In this document: positions 48,671 to 58,329 of the stretch, one piece after another
Layout: each line of letters starts with the position of its first letter
Numbering within the stretch: the stretch's first letter is position 1
Assembly (NCBI GenBank): GCA_910588855.1
Contig: CAJUSR010000001.1
Coordinates: 124,001-188,000, forward strand
Source of the DNA: an uncultured Kineothrix sp.
Lineage (GTDB): Bacteria; Bacillota; Clostridia; Lachnospirales; Lachnospiraceae
Length of the DNA: 64,000 nt
Reading direction: 5' to 3'
Made by a program: the position numbers and the translations under genes
The notes under the pieces: model-generated
The model's database searches: none
The model's input: only the letters and a program-made list of their open reading frames with translations
What the model was told of the DNA's origin: nothing

Positions 48671-51382
48671 ATGAATTACGGAAAAAAGGGTGTCCATAAT
48701 AAACAAAAGGCACTCCATTCTACATCTGCGAAGTGGGGAAGAAAACTTGCACTTACACTGTTCAATGTCGCTTTAGTTGCCATCGCGGCATCGGTAGTCT
48801 TAGTAGCCAGCGTCGGTATCGGCCTGTTCCGCGGGATTATCGACACCGCACCGGAAATCGGCAATATCAATGTACAGCCCACAGGTTTTTCGACTTTCGT
48901 ATATGATATTGACGGCAACCAGACAGCCAAACTGATTGCGGAAAATTCCAACCGTATCCCGGTAACTATGGATATGATACCCGAACATTTGGCACACGCT
49001 TTTGTAGCGATTGAAGACGAACGTTTCTATGAGCATAACGGCATTGATATTAAAGGAATTATCCGTGCCGGCGTCAAGGGCATCACTACAAGGCATTTTT
49101 CAGAGGGCGCAAGTACCATTACGCAGCAGTTACTCAAAAACAACGTTTTTACGGACTGGACAAAAGAAGAACGCGGTCTGAATATGGACAAAATCGAGCG
49201 TAAAATCCAAGAACAGTATCTTGCGCTGGAGTTAGAGAAAACAACATCCAAAGATGACATTCTCCTAAACTATATGAACTCCATCAACTTAGGCCAGAAC
49301 ACATTAGGCGTCCAGGCTGCATCCCAGCGTTATTTCAACAAGTCAGTCAGCGACCTTACCCTTTCGGAATGCGCGGTAATTGCCAGCATTACCCAGAACC
49401 CGTCCCGTTATAATCCGATTTCCCATCCGGAAGATAATGCGGAACGACGGGCAAAGGTCCTCAAAAATATGTTGGAACAGGAATATATCACACAGGCAGA
49501 ATATGACACTGCTATGGAGGACGATGTGTATTCCCGTATCCAGACTACAAATGAAGAAGTCGAGGAATCTAGCATCAATACATATTTTGTAGATGCCCTG
49601 ACAGACGATGTATTAGAGGATTTGGTGGCCGCCGGCTACAATGAAACACAAGCCTATACCCTGCTCTATACGGGCGGGCTGAAAATCTACTCCACGCAGG
49701 ATCCTAAAATCCAGGCTATCTGCGACGAAGTATTCAGCAATGAAGAGAATTATCCTGCCAATGTAAAATGGTATTTAAACTACGAGCTTACCATTCAGAA
49801 GCAGAACGGGGAAAAGGAAAACCACAGCACGGAAATGTTCCGCAGCTACTATCAGGAGCAAGACCGTAACTTCAATTTGATATACAATTCCAAAGAAGAG
49901 GCAGAAGCGGCTATTGAAGCCTACAAAGAGGCCAAACTCGGTTATGGGGATGAAGTCCTTGCGGAAAATATCAATCTTACCCCCCAGCCACAGGTCTCCC
50001 TCGTAGTAGAAGATCAGAAAACCGGTGCCGTAGTGGCTATGGTAGGAGGACGCGGTGCAAAAGAAGGGAGCCGTACTTTGAACCGTGCTACCGACACAGT
50101 AAGGCAGCCGGGTTCCACCTTCAAAGTGGTATCCACCTATGCCCCTGCCCTGGATAACGCAGGGCTTACCCTTGCTACCGTACAGAACGATGCGCCTTTC
50201 CATTATGCCAGCGGTTCCCCGGTCAGAAACTGGTACGGTGAATCCTATCGCGGGCTTTGCTCCTTGCGTTTAGGTATTCAGGATTCTTTGAATATCGTTG
50301 CCGTAAAAACTTTGACCCAGATAACGCCAAGGCTTGGTTTTGACTATTTGCAGAACTTTGGCTTCACTACTTTAGTAGAATCCAAAGAAATCAATGGGAA
50401 GATTTTTACTGACATCCAGCAGTCGTTGGCTTTGGGCGGCATTACCGACGGTGTCACCAATGAAGAGTTGAATGCGGCTTATGCTACAATAGCAAATCAT
50501 GGAACTTATATTAAACCGAAACTTTATAATACTGTGGTAGACCATGACGGCAATATCATCCTCGATAATACCGAGTCGGAAACCAAACAGGTCATCAAGG
50601 AAACTACCGCATTCCTCTTAACAGATGCAATGGTGGATGTTGTTACAAAAGGTACTGGCGGTTCCGTTAACTTTGGCGGCATGGCTATTGCCGGAAAGAC
50701 AGGTACCACCTCAGACTACAACGATGTATGGTTTGCAGGTTATACCCCTTACTATACCGCCACCACATGGACCGGTTATGATAATAATGAAAAACTGGCA
50801 AAAGGTGATGAACGTAACCTTGCCAAAAAGCTATGGCGCGCCGTCATGTCACAAATCCATGCGGAGTTGCCCAACGAACCGTTTTCTGTTCCTTCGGGCA
50901 TTATAACGGCTACCGTATGTTCGAAGTCCGGGAAGCTTCCTATCCCCGGTTTATGCGATACGCAGGGTACCCTGGCTACGGAATACTTTGCCGACGGTAC
51001 AGTGCCCACGGAAAGCTGCGATGTCCACTATCAGGGAGCTATTTGCCAGTACAACGGTATGCCGGCCTGCGAGCTTTGCCCGTTTAAGATAGAAGGCGTG
51101 CTGACCCTTACACCGGTAGAGGATGTATCGTTGCAAAGCGGTTCTTCCACTACCACTCAGGTTACTAACCCGGACGGTTCTGTATCCACGGTTCCCGTAC
51201 CTGCCAACCAGGCCAACTCCTGTCCTCATAATGCGGATTTCTTCGCTACACCGGGGTGGGAAGCGATTCAGGAACAACAGCGCAATGAAATTATCCAACG
51301 GGATATTCTTGCACAACAGCAGGCAGCGCTGGAAGCCCAGCAACAACAACAGGCAGCCGAGCAACAGCCTCCTGCCCAATAA
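48671..51382 (+). CDS. Class A penicillin-binding protein (PBP1A-type)
   Basis: 903 residues. Short basic cytoplasmic tail, one membrane helix (~35-58), GT51 transglycosylase (AFVAIEDERFYEHNGID, EGASTITQQLLKN), then transpeptidase with STFK (in RQPGSTFKVVS), SLN and KTGTT motifs. A Cys-containing region (LCDTQG, CELCPFKI) and a Gln-rich C-terminus (~870-903) follow. Polymerises and cross-links peptidoglycan. AAGGAGGAAC before ATG. Confidence 0.95.
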   Translation: MNYGKKGVHNKQKALHSTSAKWGRKLALTLFNVALVAIAASVVLVASVGIGLFRGIIDTAPEIGNINVQPTGFSTFVYDIDGNQTAKLIAENSNRIPVTMDMIPEHLAHAFVAIEDERFYEHNGIDIKGIIRAGVKGITTRHFSEGASTITQQLLKNNVFTDWTKEERGLNMDKIERKIQEQYLALELEKTTSKDDILLNYMNSINLGQNTLGVQAASQRYFNKSVSDLTLSECAVIASITQNPSRYNPISHPEDNAERRAKVLKNMLEQEYITQAEYDTAMEDDVYSRIQTTNEEVEESSINTYFVDALTDDVLEDLVAAGYNETQAYTLLYTGGLKIYSTQDPKIQAICDEVFSNEENYPANVKWYLNYELTIQKQNGEKENHSTEMFRSYYQEQDRNFNLIYNSKEEAEAAIEAYKEAKLGYGDEVLAENINLTPQPQVSLVVEDQKTGAVVAMVGGRGAKEGSRTLNRATDTVRQPGSTFKVVSTYAPALDNAGLTLATVQNDAPFHYASGSPVRNWYGESYRGLCSLRLGIQDSLNIVAVKTLTQITPRLGFDYLQNFGFTTLVESKEINGKIFTDIQQSLALGGITDGVTNEELNAAYATIANHGTYIKPKLYNTVVDHDGNIILDNTESETKQVIKETTAFLLTDAMVDVVTKGTGGSVNFGGMAIAGKTGTTSDYNDVWFAGYTPYYTATTWTGYDNNEKLAKGDERNLAKKLWRAVMSQIHAELPNEPFSVPSGIITATVCSKSGKLPIPGLCDTQGTLATEYFADGTVPTESCDVHYQGAICQYNGMPACELCPFKIEGVLTLTPVEDVSLQSGSSTTTQVTNPDGSVSTVPVPANQANSCPHNADFFATPGWEAIQEQQRNEIIQRDILAQQQAALEAQQQQQAAEQQPPAQ

Positions 51383-51433
51383 AAAAGACCAGCCTTTTCA
51401 GAACTTATATGCAACTTATATTCAGCGGACAAT

Positions 51434-51464
51434 CGAGTAGGGAAGCGTTTTCTTCCCCTACTCG
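51434..51464. other. Hairpin downstream of the PBP gene
   Basis: CGAGTAGGGAAG/CTTCCCCTACTCG, an 11-12-bp stem with one bulge and a 6-nt loop. A second inverted repeat (GGGCACCC/GGGTGCCC) follows at about 51472-51513. No T-run on the plus strand directly after. Confidence 0.5.
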
Positions 51465-51520
51465 ACGCTCCGGGCACCCGGCAGCTTTTGCTGACACTTT
51501 TCCTTTGGGTGCCCGTGTGC

Positions 51521-51568
51521 AAAAAAAGAGGAGTCGGTACTGATAATTCAGTGCCAGCTCCTTTTTAC
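51521..51568. terminator. Bidirectional terminator between PBP and the downstream convergent gene
   Basis: GAGGAGTCGGTACTGA pairs with TCAGTGCCAGCTCC around TAAT; A-run on one side, T-run on the other. Serves the PBP gene (+) and the 51603-51881 gene (-). Confidence 0.85.
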
Positions 51569-51602
51569 TTCTCGATTTCCATCTCTGTCCGCTGGGAAAA
51601 AC

Positions 51603-51881
51603 CTATACCCCTTTAATCTCCCTAATCTTCTCTTCCAAAGCCTCTACGCCATTTTTTGCATTTGTAATTGCGGTACACTGCTCTATGAAGTCATTGTATT
51701 CCGCTTCCTTGAACTGCTCATAGTACAGTTTCCCGATTTCCAGATAATTTTTTTTCATCACCTCTTCACATGTGCTAATCTGGCTCCTCAGGCTGGCGAT
51801 TTCCGCAAGGTCTTTCGCTTTATCCGCTACATCCTTGCCCTTAGCCGTAATCGTCTCTCCTACTCTTTCAAAAAAATCCAT
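51603..51881 (-). CDS. Coiled-coil protein of unknown function (92 aa)
   Basis: MDFFERVGETITAKGKDVADKAKDLAEIASLRSQI followed by YLEIGKLYYEQF and EALEEKIREIKG. Small helical proteins of this form are often found beside zinc-ribbon or envelope genes in Clostridia. No function assigned. Lies 2 bp after the gamma carbonic anhydrase gene, so in one operon. Confidence 0.75.
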   Translation of the reverse strand: MDFFERVGETITAKGKDVADKAKDLAEIASLRSQISTCEEVMKKNYLEIGKLYYEQFKEAEYNDFIEQCTAITNAKNGVEALEEKIREIKGV

Positions 51882-51882
51882 T

Positions 51883-52368
51883 TTATATTCCTCCTTCTTT
51901 ATATTTTCTGCTCTCTTTTATATATTCCTTTGCATTAAACAGGTTGGATTCCGCCTCTTGCCCCGTTATCTGCCTCACCGCTTTCGCTGGGGCACCGATG
52001 ACTAAGGAGTTGTCCGGTACAATCATATTCTGGGTAACCAATGCCCCTGCACCGACGATGCAATTTCTCCCTATTTTTGCTCCGTTTAAAATAATCGCCC
52101 CCATTCCAACCAGCGTATTATCCTCAATTTTACAGCCATGAAGGACTGCCCCATGCCCTACCGTCACATAATCGCCAATATGCACTGGGAACCCTTCATC
52201 CACATGCACCACTGTATTGTCCTGAATATTGCTCCCTTTCCCTATCCTGATTTCCCCTCTGTCCGCCCTTATGGTCGTATGGAACCAAACGCTGCTCTCT
52301 TCCCCGATAAAAACATCTCCAAGGACAACAGCCCCATCCGCTATATATGCACTTTCATGTACTTTCAT
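51883..52368 (-). CDS. Gamma carbonic anhydrase family (hexapeptide) protein
   Basis: 161 residues of left-handed beta-helix hexapeptide repeats: AVVLGDVFIGEESSVWFHTTIRADRGEIRIGKGSNIQDNTVVHVDEG, GHGAVLHGCKIEDNTLVGMGAIILNGAKIG. His ligands in VHVDEG, GHGAVLHG fit the metal site of gamma-CA/YrdA proteins. ATG at 52368 has GGGG upstream; another ATG lies 4 codons earlier. Enzyme activity not certain. Confidence 0.88.
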   Translation of the reverse strand: MKVHESAYIADGAVVLGDVFIGEESSVWFHTTIRADRGEIRIGKGSNIQDNTVVHVDEGFPVHIGDYVTVGHGAVLHGCKIEDNTLVGMGAIILNGAKIGRNCIVGAGALVTQNMIVPDNSLVIGAPAKAVRQITGQEAESNLFNAKEYIKESRKYKEGGI

Positions 52369-52462
52369 CTTCAACCCCATTTCTATGTGGCTCTATTGCG
52401 TATCTTATATTATATACTATTCTATACGTTTCCGCTCCATATATCAACCGATAATCTATTTT

Positions 52463-53617
52463 TTAATAAGTATCTAAACTTTTCAAAATTTCAAGATTTG
52501 CCTTCTCATATTTATTGAATATACTATCGTCAAAATTTGCACTATCACAAGTTGGGCTATACCAAATGCACCCCATAAAATAATTGTATAAATCTTTATT
52601 TGCAAATATATATCCATGCCTTGCATATATTTCATTTTTGGCCAAATGGATTACCAGCATTGGCTCACTTTCAAATTCCTCTTTTGTATAGTATTTCCTG
52701 TCCGTTTCAAACAGCGGTTCAACCACATTTGAAATATCCCGTACTTCCCTGACATTTTCCCAATAATCAATTATTTCAAAATAATAAGCGCTGGCTTTAT
52801 AATATTGGCTTCTTTCATTGATTGCACTTATCATTTCTTCTTCTGTCCATGACGAATTATAACTTGAAGCAGCAACAGTGTTATTCTCTATAATGTTATT
52901 TTCTACAGTGTTATTTTCCGCAACCTCATTCTCTACAGAATTATTCCATGCCGTTTCCTTCCCCGCAACTTCATCCTCTGCAATCTCATTTCCTACAATT
53001 TCGTTCCCTGCAGCTCTATTCCCCGCAACTCCATTACCCACAGCTTCATCCTCTACAATCTCATTCCCCGCAACTTCATTCCCCACAGCATCATCTTCTG
53101 CAACTTCATTCTTTGCAACGTTATTTCCTAAAACTTCATTTCCTGCAATATCTTCATTTTCCCTTATTAACTCAAAAGAGCCGCCAATGCCGTAATCGCT
53201 GTCGTTATCCGCATTTTTATCGTTCAGTACCTCTACATGTATGCTGTCACCTAGAAATTGGATATGTAATGTTCCGCTGTTTCCCCATTCATCATCCGTA
53301 TAATCAAAATATAATTCTGCCTGTTCTATTTTCCCACTAATATCCCCAATTGATGCCAGCCGTCCTGTTATTTCCTGCTGCGAAAAAAGTAACCCCGAAA
53401 ATTGATTGTTCCCCGTAATCGTACAGGATAATCCAATTCCTCCTTCGGCTAAAATCTGTTCATGTGTTTTTCCCTCATAAGACCAATAACCGCTGTACTC
53501 TGAAAAGTTAATACCATCTTGTATCCCACCGTCATTCTGTTCTATATTACTATTTCCGCAACCGATCAATAAACATATGGCGGCCATACTTATTATATAC
53601 ATTTTGTGTTTTAACAT
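52463..53617 (-). CDS. YARHG-domain lipoprotein with pentapeptide-like repeats
   Basis: About 384 residues. Lipoprotein signal MLKHKMYIISMAAICLLIGC. N-terminal beta-rich part (~30-150), then ~15-16 imperfect repeats of the type GNEVA/GNEIV/ENNTV (~165-245) coded by a 15-bp DNA repeat, then SSWTEEEMISAINERSQYYKAS and the YARHG domain (NEIYARHGYIFANKDLYNYFMG, ~330-360). YARHG domains are found in surface proteins of Firmicutes; function unknown. ATG at 53617 preferred over TTG at 53623. Confidence 0.85.
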   Translation of the reverse strand: MLKHKMYIISMAAICLLIGCGNSNIEQNDGGIQDGINFSEYSGYWSYEGKTHEQILAEGGIGLSCTITGNNQFSGLLFSQQEITGRLASIGDISGKIEQAELYFDYTDDEWGNSGTLHIQFLGDSIHVEVLNDKNADNDSDYGIGGSFELIRENEDIAGNEVLGNNVAKNEVAEDDAVGNEVAGNEIVEDEAVGNGVAGNRAAGNEIVGNEIAEDEVAGKETAWNNSVENEVAENNTVENNIIENNTVAASSYNSSWTEEEMISAINERSQYYKASAYYFEIIDYWENVREVRDISNVVEPLFETDRKYYTKEEFESEPMLVIHLAKNEIYARHGYIFANKDLYNYFMGCIWYSPTCDSANFDDSIFNKYEKANLEILKSLDTY

Positions 53618-54379
53618 ATTCAATACCCCGTTCCCTCAAATTCCGATTGCTAAATACCGATACCTACTTTCTTCGCCCTATTGCTTGGCACCATATCCTC
53701 ATTTTATGTATTTTAAAAAAATGTCTTCGACACTTCATCAATTTACGTCCTTCTGACGAAGGACTTTCCTATAAGGAAAAAAAGAATCCTGCTTGCAGGA
53801 TTCTCCGCCTGCCGCGGGTCGCAGCAGCGACATACTCCCCCCTCCACCGCAGTGTGATAATTGCTTTTTATCATATAAACAGCCACTATTAAGTTCCGCG
53901 ATATACTATATTTTCAGCCCTCTCAATTTTCAACAGAAAAATATTCTTCTTGCTTAAATTATAAAAATATAAGAATCGTTAAGCATATCATATTTTTTCA
54001 TCTCTTCTTCCAATTGCTCCATATACCTAATGCCGGCAGGCACACCAGTATAGCTCCCATGCCTGCGATAAAGCAATAACCTTCTATTCCCACTTCTATT
54101 CCCACTTCTGTTCCTGCCTGTCCTGCTTTTTAAGGCTGTTTCCGTCCATGTAAATGGATATCCAAACCGCAGCCTATTTTCAGTATAGGCAGATTACCGG
54201 GGATTATGCTTTTTTACTCCATACTATCAAATCATACGACAGTTTATTAATTGATAGGTATATCATTCAATACGCATTCCGTTTGATAAATATATCATAT
54301 GATATATGCAACATATAGGCAAGCCTTATGTACCTTCTTCTTTCAGCGTTGTGTCCGTTCATTAAGCTGCGTTGCCCCT
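53618..54379. other. Gene-free region (762 bp)
   Basis: No convincing coding frame. A hairpin GAATCCTGC/GCAGGATTC lies at about 53786-53805 and A/T-rich palindromic runs at 54285-54305 (TATATCATATGATATA). Possibly remains of deleted genes; nothing further can be supported. Confidence 0.5.
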
Positions 54380-54853
54380 TTATGCATTTATTTCTTTACG
54401 ATGCTGTAAATGAATCCCAATGTGCCCTATCCCCAAAATGGTACTTGCCAATAGCATCCATACCACTTTTCCGTAGATACCAAGCAAAAAAAATGCAATT
54501 ACCGGCAGCGTCGCGCCAGCCACCGGAACAAACAAAAAGCTGCTGTAAAAATCAGCCAACTTCCGGGCACTTTTAAAATACCTTATCCACCAGATTTCAT
54601 ACGTTATCATTAGAACAAATGCAAGCACAAGCCACAACGACCATACCGACCACTCTTTTAAATTAAAGTCTGCACATAGAAGGGCACAGCAGGTAACAAA
54701 TATTTCCCCCATTCGTTCCAACACGGATAAGATTCTATTTTCCCCTTTTGCACTATACCCCTGCGGCTGCTTTTTCATCCATATTAAATTGGGAATCAAC
54801 AGCATAAGCATAAATGCTGTTCCTACATAGGAAAACCCTAAATGTCCAAACAT
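54380..54853 (-). CDS. Integral membrane protein (157 aa)
   Basis: Four to five membrane segments (VGTAFMLMLLIPNLIWM, LWLVLAFVLMITYEIWWI, FLFVPVAGATLPVIAFFLLGIYG, VWMLLASTILGIGHIGIHL). Ends HLQHRKEINA. No family I can name with confidence; possibly a small transporter-like or DUF protein. Monocistronic. Confidence 0.75.
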   Translation of the reverse strand: MFGHLGFSYVGTAFMLMLLIPNLIWMKKQPQGYSAKGENRILSVLERMGEIFVTCCALLCADFNLKEWSVWSLWLVLAFVLMITYEIWWIRYFKSARKLADFYSSFLFVPVAGATLPVIAFFLLGIYGKVVWMLLASTILGIGHIGIHLQHRKEINA

Positions 54854-54951
54854 TCTATTTGCCCTCCTCCTTCAATATTTTTTTGCTTCCTCACATGCCA
54901 TACTCCGCCCGCTTTTGCAGGAAGTCATGGCATAATTCCCTATTATAATCC

Positions 54952-55035
54952 GGATACTCAAAAGCCCTGCCAAGCTCTGTCAGTCGATGACATCAGGCAG
55001 AGCCTGATAGAGCCTGGCAGGGCTTTTGAGTATCC
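54952..55035. repeat. 84-bp palindromic element
   Basis: Perfect 21-bp arms (GGATACTCAAAAGCCCTGCCA and its complement at 55015-55035) flank a 42-bp centre that can pair further (GCTCTGTCA, TAGAGC). Lies between the membrane protein start and the gdhA terminator. Form suggests a small dispersed palindromic repeat. Confidence 0.75.
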
Positions 55036-55049
55036 AGGTCTTATTATAT

Positions 55050-55085
55050 GGAAAAAGTCCTATAAACTTTAAGTTTACAGGACTT
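55050..55085 (-). terminator. Terminator of gdhA
   Basis: AAGTCCT..AAACTT pairs with AAGTTT..AGGACTT; minus strand continues with five T. About 34 bp after the gdhA stop. Confidence 0.85.
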
Positions 55086-55118
55086 ATCCATATAGACTAT
55101 CTTCTTAGAGTTCCTTGA

Positions 55119-56459
55119 TTAAACAATCCCCTGTGCAGTCATGGCTTCAGCCACCTTCAAAAAGCCTGCGATGTTCGCTCCTGCCACATAATTGCCTTCC
55201 ATGCCGTATTTTTTGGAAGCCTCGTCAAGGTTATGGAAAATATTTACCATAATATTTTTCAGCTTTGCATCCACCTCTTCAAAAGTCCAACTCAACCTTT
55301 CGCTGTTCTGGCTCATTTCAAGGGCCGATGTTGCTACGCCGCCAGCATTGGAAGCTTTGCCCGGACAGAATAATACACCGTTTTTCTGCAAATATTCGGT
55401 AGCTTCCAGTGTAGTAGGCATATTTGCCCCTTCTGCCACTGCAAAACATCCATTTGCCACCAATGCTTTTGCATCTTCCAAATCCAACTCATTCTGTGTT
55501 GCACAAGGAAGGGCGATGTCGCATTTTACGCTCCATACTTTAGCGCCACCCACTTCATGATATTCCGCACTCGGTCTTGCTGCTGCATATTCCGTCAGCC
55601 TTGCACGTTTTACTTCCTTAATTTCTTTCAATAACGCAACGTCAATCCCTTCCGCATCATAAACCCATCCGGTAGAATCGGAACATGTTACCGGTTTTCC
55701 GCCAAGCTGCTGTGCTTTCTCAATAGCATAAATAGCCACATTGCCTGCTCCGGATACGGCAATCGTTTTGCCTGCAATATCTTTGCCGTTGCATTTTAGC
55801 ATTTCTTCCGTCAAATATAATAAACCGTAGCCTGTAGCCTGTGTTCTGGCAAGGGAGCCCCCGTATGTAAGCCCCTTTCCGGTCAACACGCCTTCATAGC
55901 GGTTGCGTATCCTCTTATACTGCCCGTACATATAACCAATTTCCCTGCCGCCTACGCCGATATCCCCGGCAGGCACATCCGTATCCGGACCGATATGCCT
56001 GCAAAGCTCTGTCATAAAGCTCTGGCAGAACGCCATCACTTCCCTGTCGGATTTACCCTTCGGGTCAAAATCGCAGCCACCTTTGCCGCCACCAATCGGG
56101 AGACCTGTCAGGGAATTTTTGAAAATCTGCTCAAAACCTAAAAATTTGATAATGCCAAGGTTTACAGAAGGATGGAACCTTAAGCCTCCCTTATAGGGCC
56201 CAATAGCACTGTTAAACTGCACACGGAAACCATTGTTTACCTGTACCTGCCCTTTATCATCCACCCAGGGAACGCGGAACATAACTACCCTCTCCGGAGT
56301 TACCAGCCGCTCTAACAGTGCATCCTTCCTATATGCATCTTCATTCGCTTCGATAACCACGCGCAAAGACTCCAAAACTTCCTTTACCGCCTGATGGAAC
56401 TCCGGCTGCGCCGGGTTCTTTGCCACCACTAAATCAAAAACCTCATCTACATATGACAT
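55119..56459 (-). CDS. gdhA: Glutamate dehydrogenase (NADP-type, hexameric)
   Basis: 446 residues. PIGGGKGGCDFDPKGKSDREVMAFCQ (glutamate-binding Lys and GGGKGG loop), DVPAGDIGVGGREIGYMYGQYKR (catalytic Asp), and the Rossmann IAVSGAGNVAIYAIEKA. Length and motifs fit the bacterial class I enzyme that aminates 2-oxoglutarate. Own promoter and terminator. RBS AGGAGG before ATG. Confidence 0.97.
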   Translation of the reverse strand: MSYVDEVFDLVVAKNPAQPEFHQAVKEVLESLRVVIEANEDAYRKDALLERLVTPERVVMFRVPWVDDKGQVQVNNGFRVQFNSAIGPYKGGLRFHPSVNLGIIKFLGFEQIFKNSLTGLPIGGGKGGCDFDPKGKSDREVMAFCQSFMTELCRHIGPDTDVPAGDIGVGGREIGYMYGQYKRIRNRYEGVLTGKGLTYGGSLARTQATGYGLLYLTEEMLKCNGKDIAGKTIAVSGAGNVAIYAIEKAQQLGGKPVTCSDSTGWVYDAEGIDVALLKEIKEVKRARLTEYAAARPSAEYHEVGGAKVWSVKCDIALPCATQNELDLEDAKALVANGCFAVAEGANMPTTLEATEYLQKNGVLFCPGKASNAGGVATSALEMSQNSERLSWTFEEVDAKLKNIMVNIFHNLDEASKKYGMEGNYVAGANIAGFLKVAEAMTAQGIV

Positions 56460-56609
56460 TTACATATCCTCCTTTTTCCTTATCTATAAAGTTAGGGCTT
56501 CAAACGATGCCCAATACTGCCGGACACCCACTTCGACACCCTGTTCCTATAAAGCAACAAAGGCGCATGAGGACAATCCCCCGCGCCATGACTCCTTTGC
56601 CCATGTATT

Positions 56610-56638
56610 ATTATATAATGCCATTTTCGATTGTACAA
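56610..56638 (-). promoter_or_regulatory. Promoter of gdhA
   Basis: Minus strand TTGTAC, 17-bp spacer, TATAAT. About 150 bp upstream of the gdhA start; leader has no obvious riboswitch. Confidence 0.7.
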
Positions 56639-56724
56639 GACACTTTAGGATATTAAACTGTAAAAGTTTTGTTAGAAATATCCTTTTCTTTTTATACAAA
56701 TTGTACAATAATACACGTATACAA

Positions 56725-57156
56725 TTATAAATACTTTTTTAACCGTTCAATATTCTTCTCTTCAAAGTCCATCAATTCCTTGGCAATCTCCAAAGATGTA
56801 TGTTCCGCCCTCTCATGGTGGTTCAACGATTTACACATATCGGTAATCCCTCTGTTGCTTCCCTGAATCATCAATTCTGCAATATGGCTGGTGCTTGTAT
56901 TGAACAACGTGTTAGAATGAATCCCGCCTACCAGCATCATCTGGCTGACATTGTTTGTGCGGTATGGCTCCGCTTTCCCTTCCAATATCCTGTCCAACGC
57001 CTTATTATGGATTTCCGAATATTTTAACGCCTGCTTTGAAAGCTGCACTGCCAAGTCATCATCATATACTTTGTCGCTGATAGTATCTATCGCTTTCATT
57101 GCCATTTCCGTATTCTTCTGCACTTCCCTTAAGATTTCCGCATCATCTCTTTTCAT
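56725..57156 (-). CDS. Helical protein of unknown function (143 aa)
   Basis: Starts MKRDDAEILREVQKNTEMAMKAIDTISDKVYDDDL; all-helical with repeated Asn/Ser-rich turn NVSQMMLVGGIHSNTLFNTSTSHIAELMIQGSNRGIT. Similar to the small DUF3231/ferritin-like or four-helix proteins of Clostridia, but not assignable. AAGGAGG site supports ATG at 57156. Confidence 0.72.
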   Translation of the reverse strand: MKRDDAEILREVQKNTEMAMKAIDTISDKVYDDDLAVQLSKQALKYSEIHNKALDRILEGKAEPYRTNNVSQMMLVGGIHSNTLFNTSTSHIAELMIQGSNRGITDMCKSLNHHERAEHTSLEIAKELMDFEEKNIERLKKYL

Positions 57157-57334
57157 GCCAGCCTCCTTCCAAACCCCAAAATATAGTCTTCCCTTTTCCT
57201 TCCCGCACACATGCCCCAAAGCACAGCTGTGTTAGGTGCAAAAAAGGTATAAGCATATATCATGCCCATACCTCTATTTTGCCCTTTTCAACCGGCTCTA
57301 TGCATTCCCTTTCTTATTTTAATTCAAAAGGTTT

Positions 57335-58318
57335 TTATTCAAAAGGAAATTTAATTCCCCATTCTTCCCTCAGACTATCCATCATCCGCATGATACGTAT
57401 AGTCTCCGTATGGGGCATTTGAGGGCATTCCAGCAAGCCCTTTTGCAATGCCTCGGCGCATGCCTCTACTTCATATTCATAACCCGATATTTGTTTCGGC
57501 CTTTCATATCTTGCTCTTTTCTTATAATCCGAACCATATACAGTGATGCTCTCAAAATTATTGATATTCTCCACTACGGCAAAGCCTTTTGTGCCATAAA
57601 TAATCCCTTTCCTATCGCTTATGGAAAGCATGGAACTGTTCAGCACTGCCATTCTGCCGCCTTCAAAAACCAACGTAATACTGTTTTGTTCGTCCACCCC
57701 TGTTTTTGTATAGGTGCATACCGACGTCATCTTTTCCACCGCTGAACCAAATATCATAGACGCAAAGTTCAGTGCGTAAACCCCCACATCCAGCAGCGCG
57801 CCCCCAGCTAAAGCCGGGTCATTTAATCTGGCAACTCCATTAATGGCATATCCTAAGTTCGCCGTCAGCATCGTCGGCACACCGATTGCCCCACTGTCCA
57901 GTACATCTTTTATCGTTTGAAGCATTGGCATATATCTTGTCCATATGGCTTCCGTAATCAATACATTCCGCTCTTTTGCAAATGCAAGCAAATCTTCTGC
58001 TTGCGCCGCATTGGCAGTAAATGCTTTTTCACATAATACCGGCTTTCCATGTTCGATGCAAAGTTTTGCATGTTCATAATGTTCGGAATGTGGAGTGGCT
58101 ATATAAACCAAATCCACTTTTTTGTCTGCCGCCAACTGTTCATAGGAACCATAAGCCTTTTTACACCCATGTTTTTTGGCAAAGCTTTCCGCTTTTACTT
58201 TACTCCTTGAACCTATCGCATAGCACCTGACATTTTTTATCTTATTCAGGGTGTCCGCCATAATGCCGCCGATATTACCGGCGCCCATAATCGCCACATT
58301 AAGCTTATTGCCTAACAT
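57335..58318 (-). CDS. Gfo/Idh/MocA-family oxidoreductase
   Basis: 327 residues. Rossmann start LNVAIMGAGNIGGIMADTL, YIATPHSEHYEHAKLCIEHGKPVLCEKAFT (the conserved EK dyad), and TEAIWTRYMP, GGALLDVGVYAL. NAD(P)-dependent sugar or cyclitol dehydrogenase; substrate cannot be told. Lies 11 bp after the SH3 protein gene stop. Confidence 0.9.
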   Translation of the reverse strand: MLGNKLNVAIMGAGNIGGIMADTLNKIKNVRCYAIGSRSKVKAESFAKKHGCKKAYGSYEQLAADKKVDLVYIATPHSEHYEHAKLCIEHGKPVLCEKAFTANAAQAEDLLAFAKERNVLITEAIWTRYMPMLQTIKDVLDSGAIGVPTMLTANLGYAINGVARLNDPALAGGALLDVGVYALNFASMIFGSAVEKMTSVCTYTKTGVDEQNSITLVFEGGRMAVLNSSMLSISDRKGIIYGTKGFAVVENINNFESITVYGSDYKKRARYERPKQISGYEYEVEACAEALQKGLLECPQMPHTETIRIMRMMDSLREEWGIKFPFE

Positions 58319-58329
58319 CAAACCACCGC

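Noticed and set aside
52878..53340. Plus-strand repeat proteins opposite the YARHG lipoprotein
   Set aside because: Shadow of the 15-bp coding repeats; the minus-strand gene has signal peptide and domain.
54960..55035. Terminator of gdhA
   Set aside because: A better stem with a T-run on the minus strand exists at 55050-55085, closer to the stop codon.
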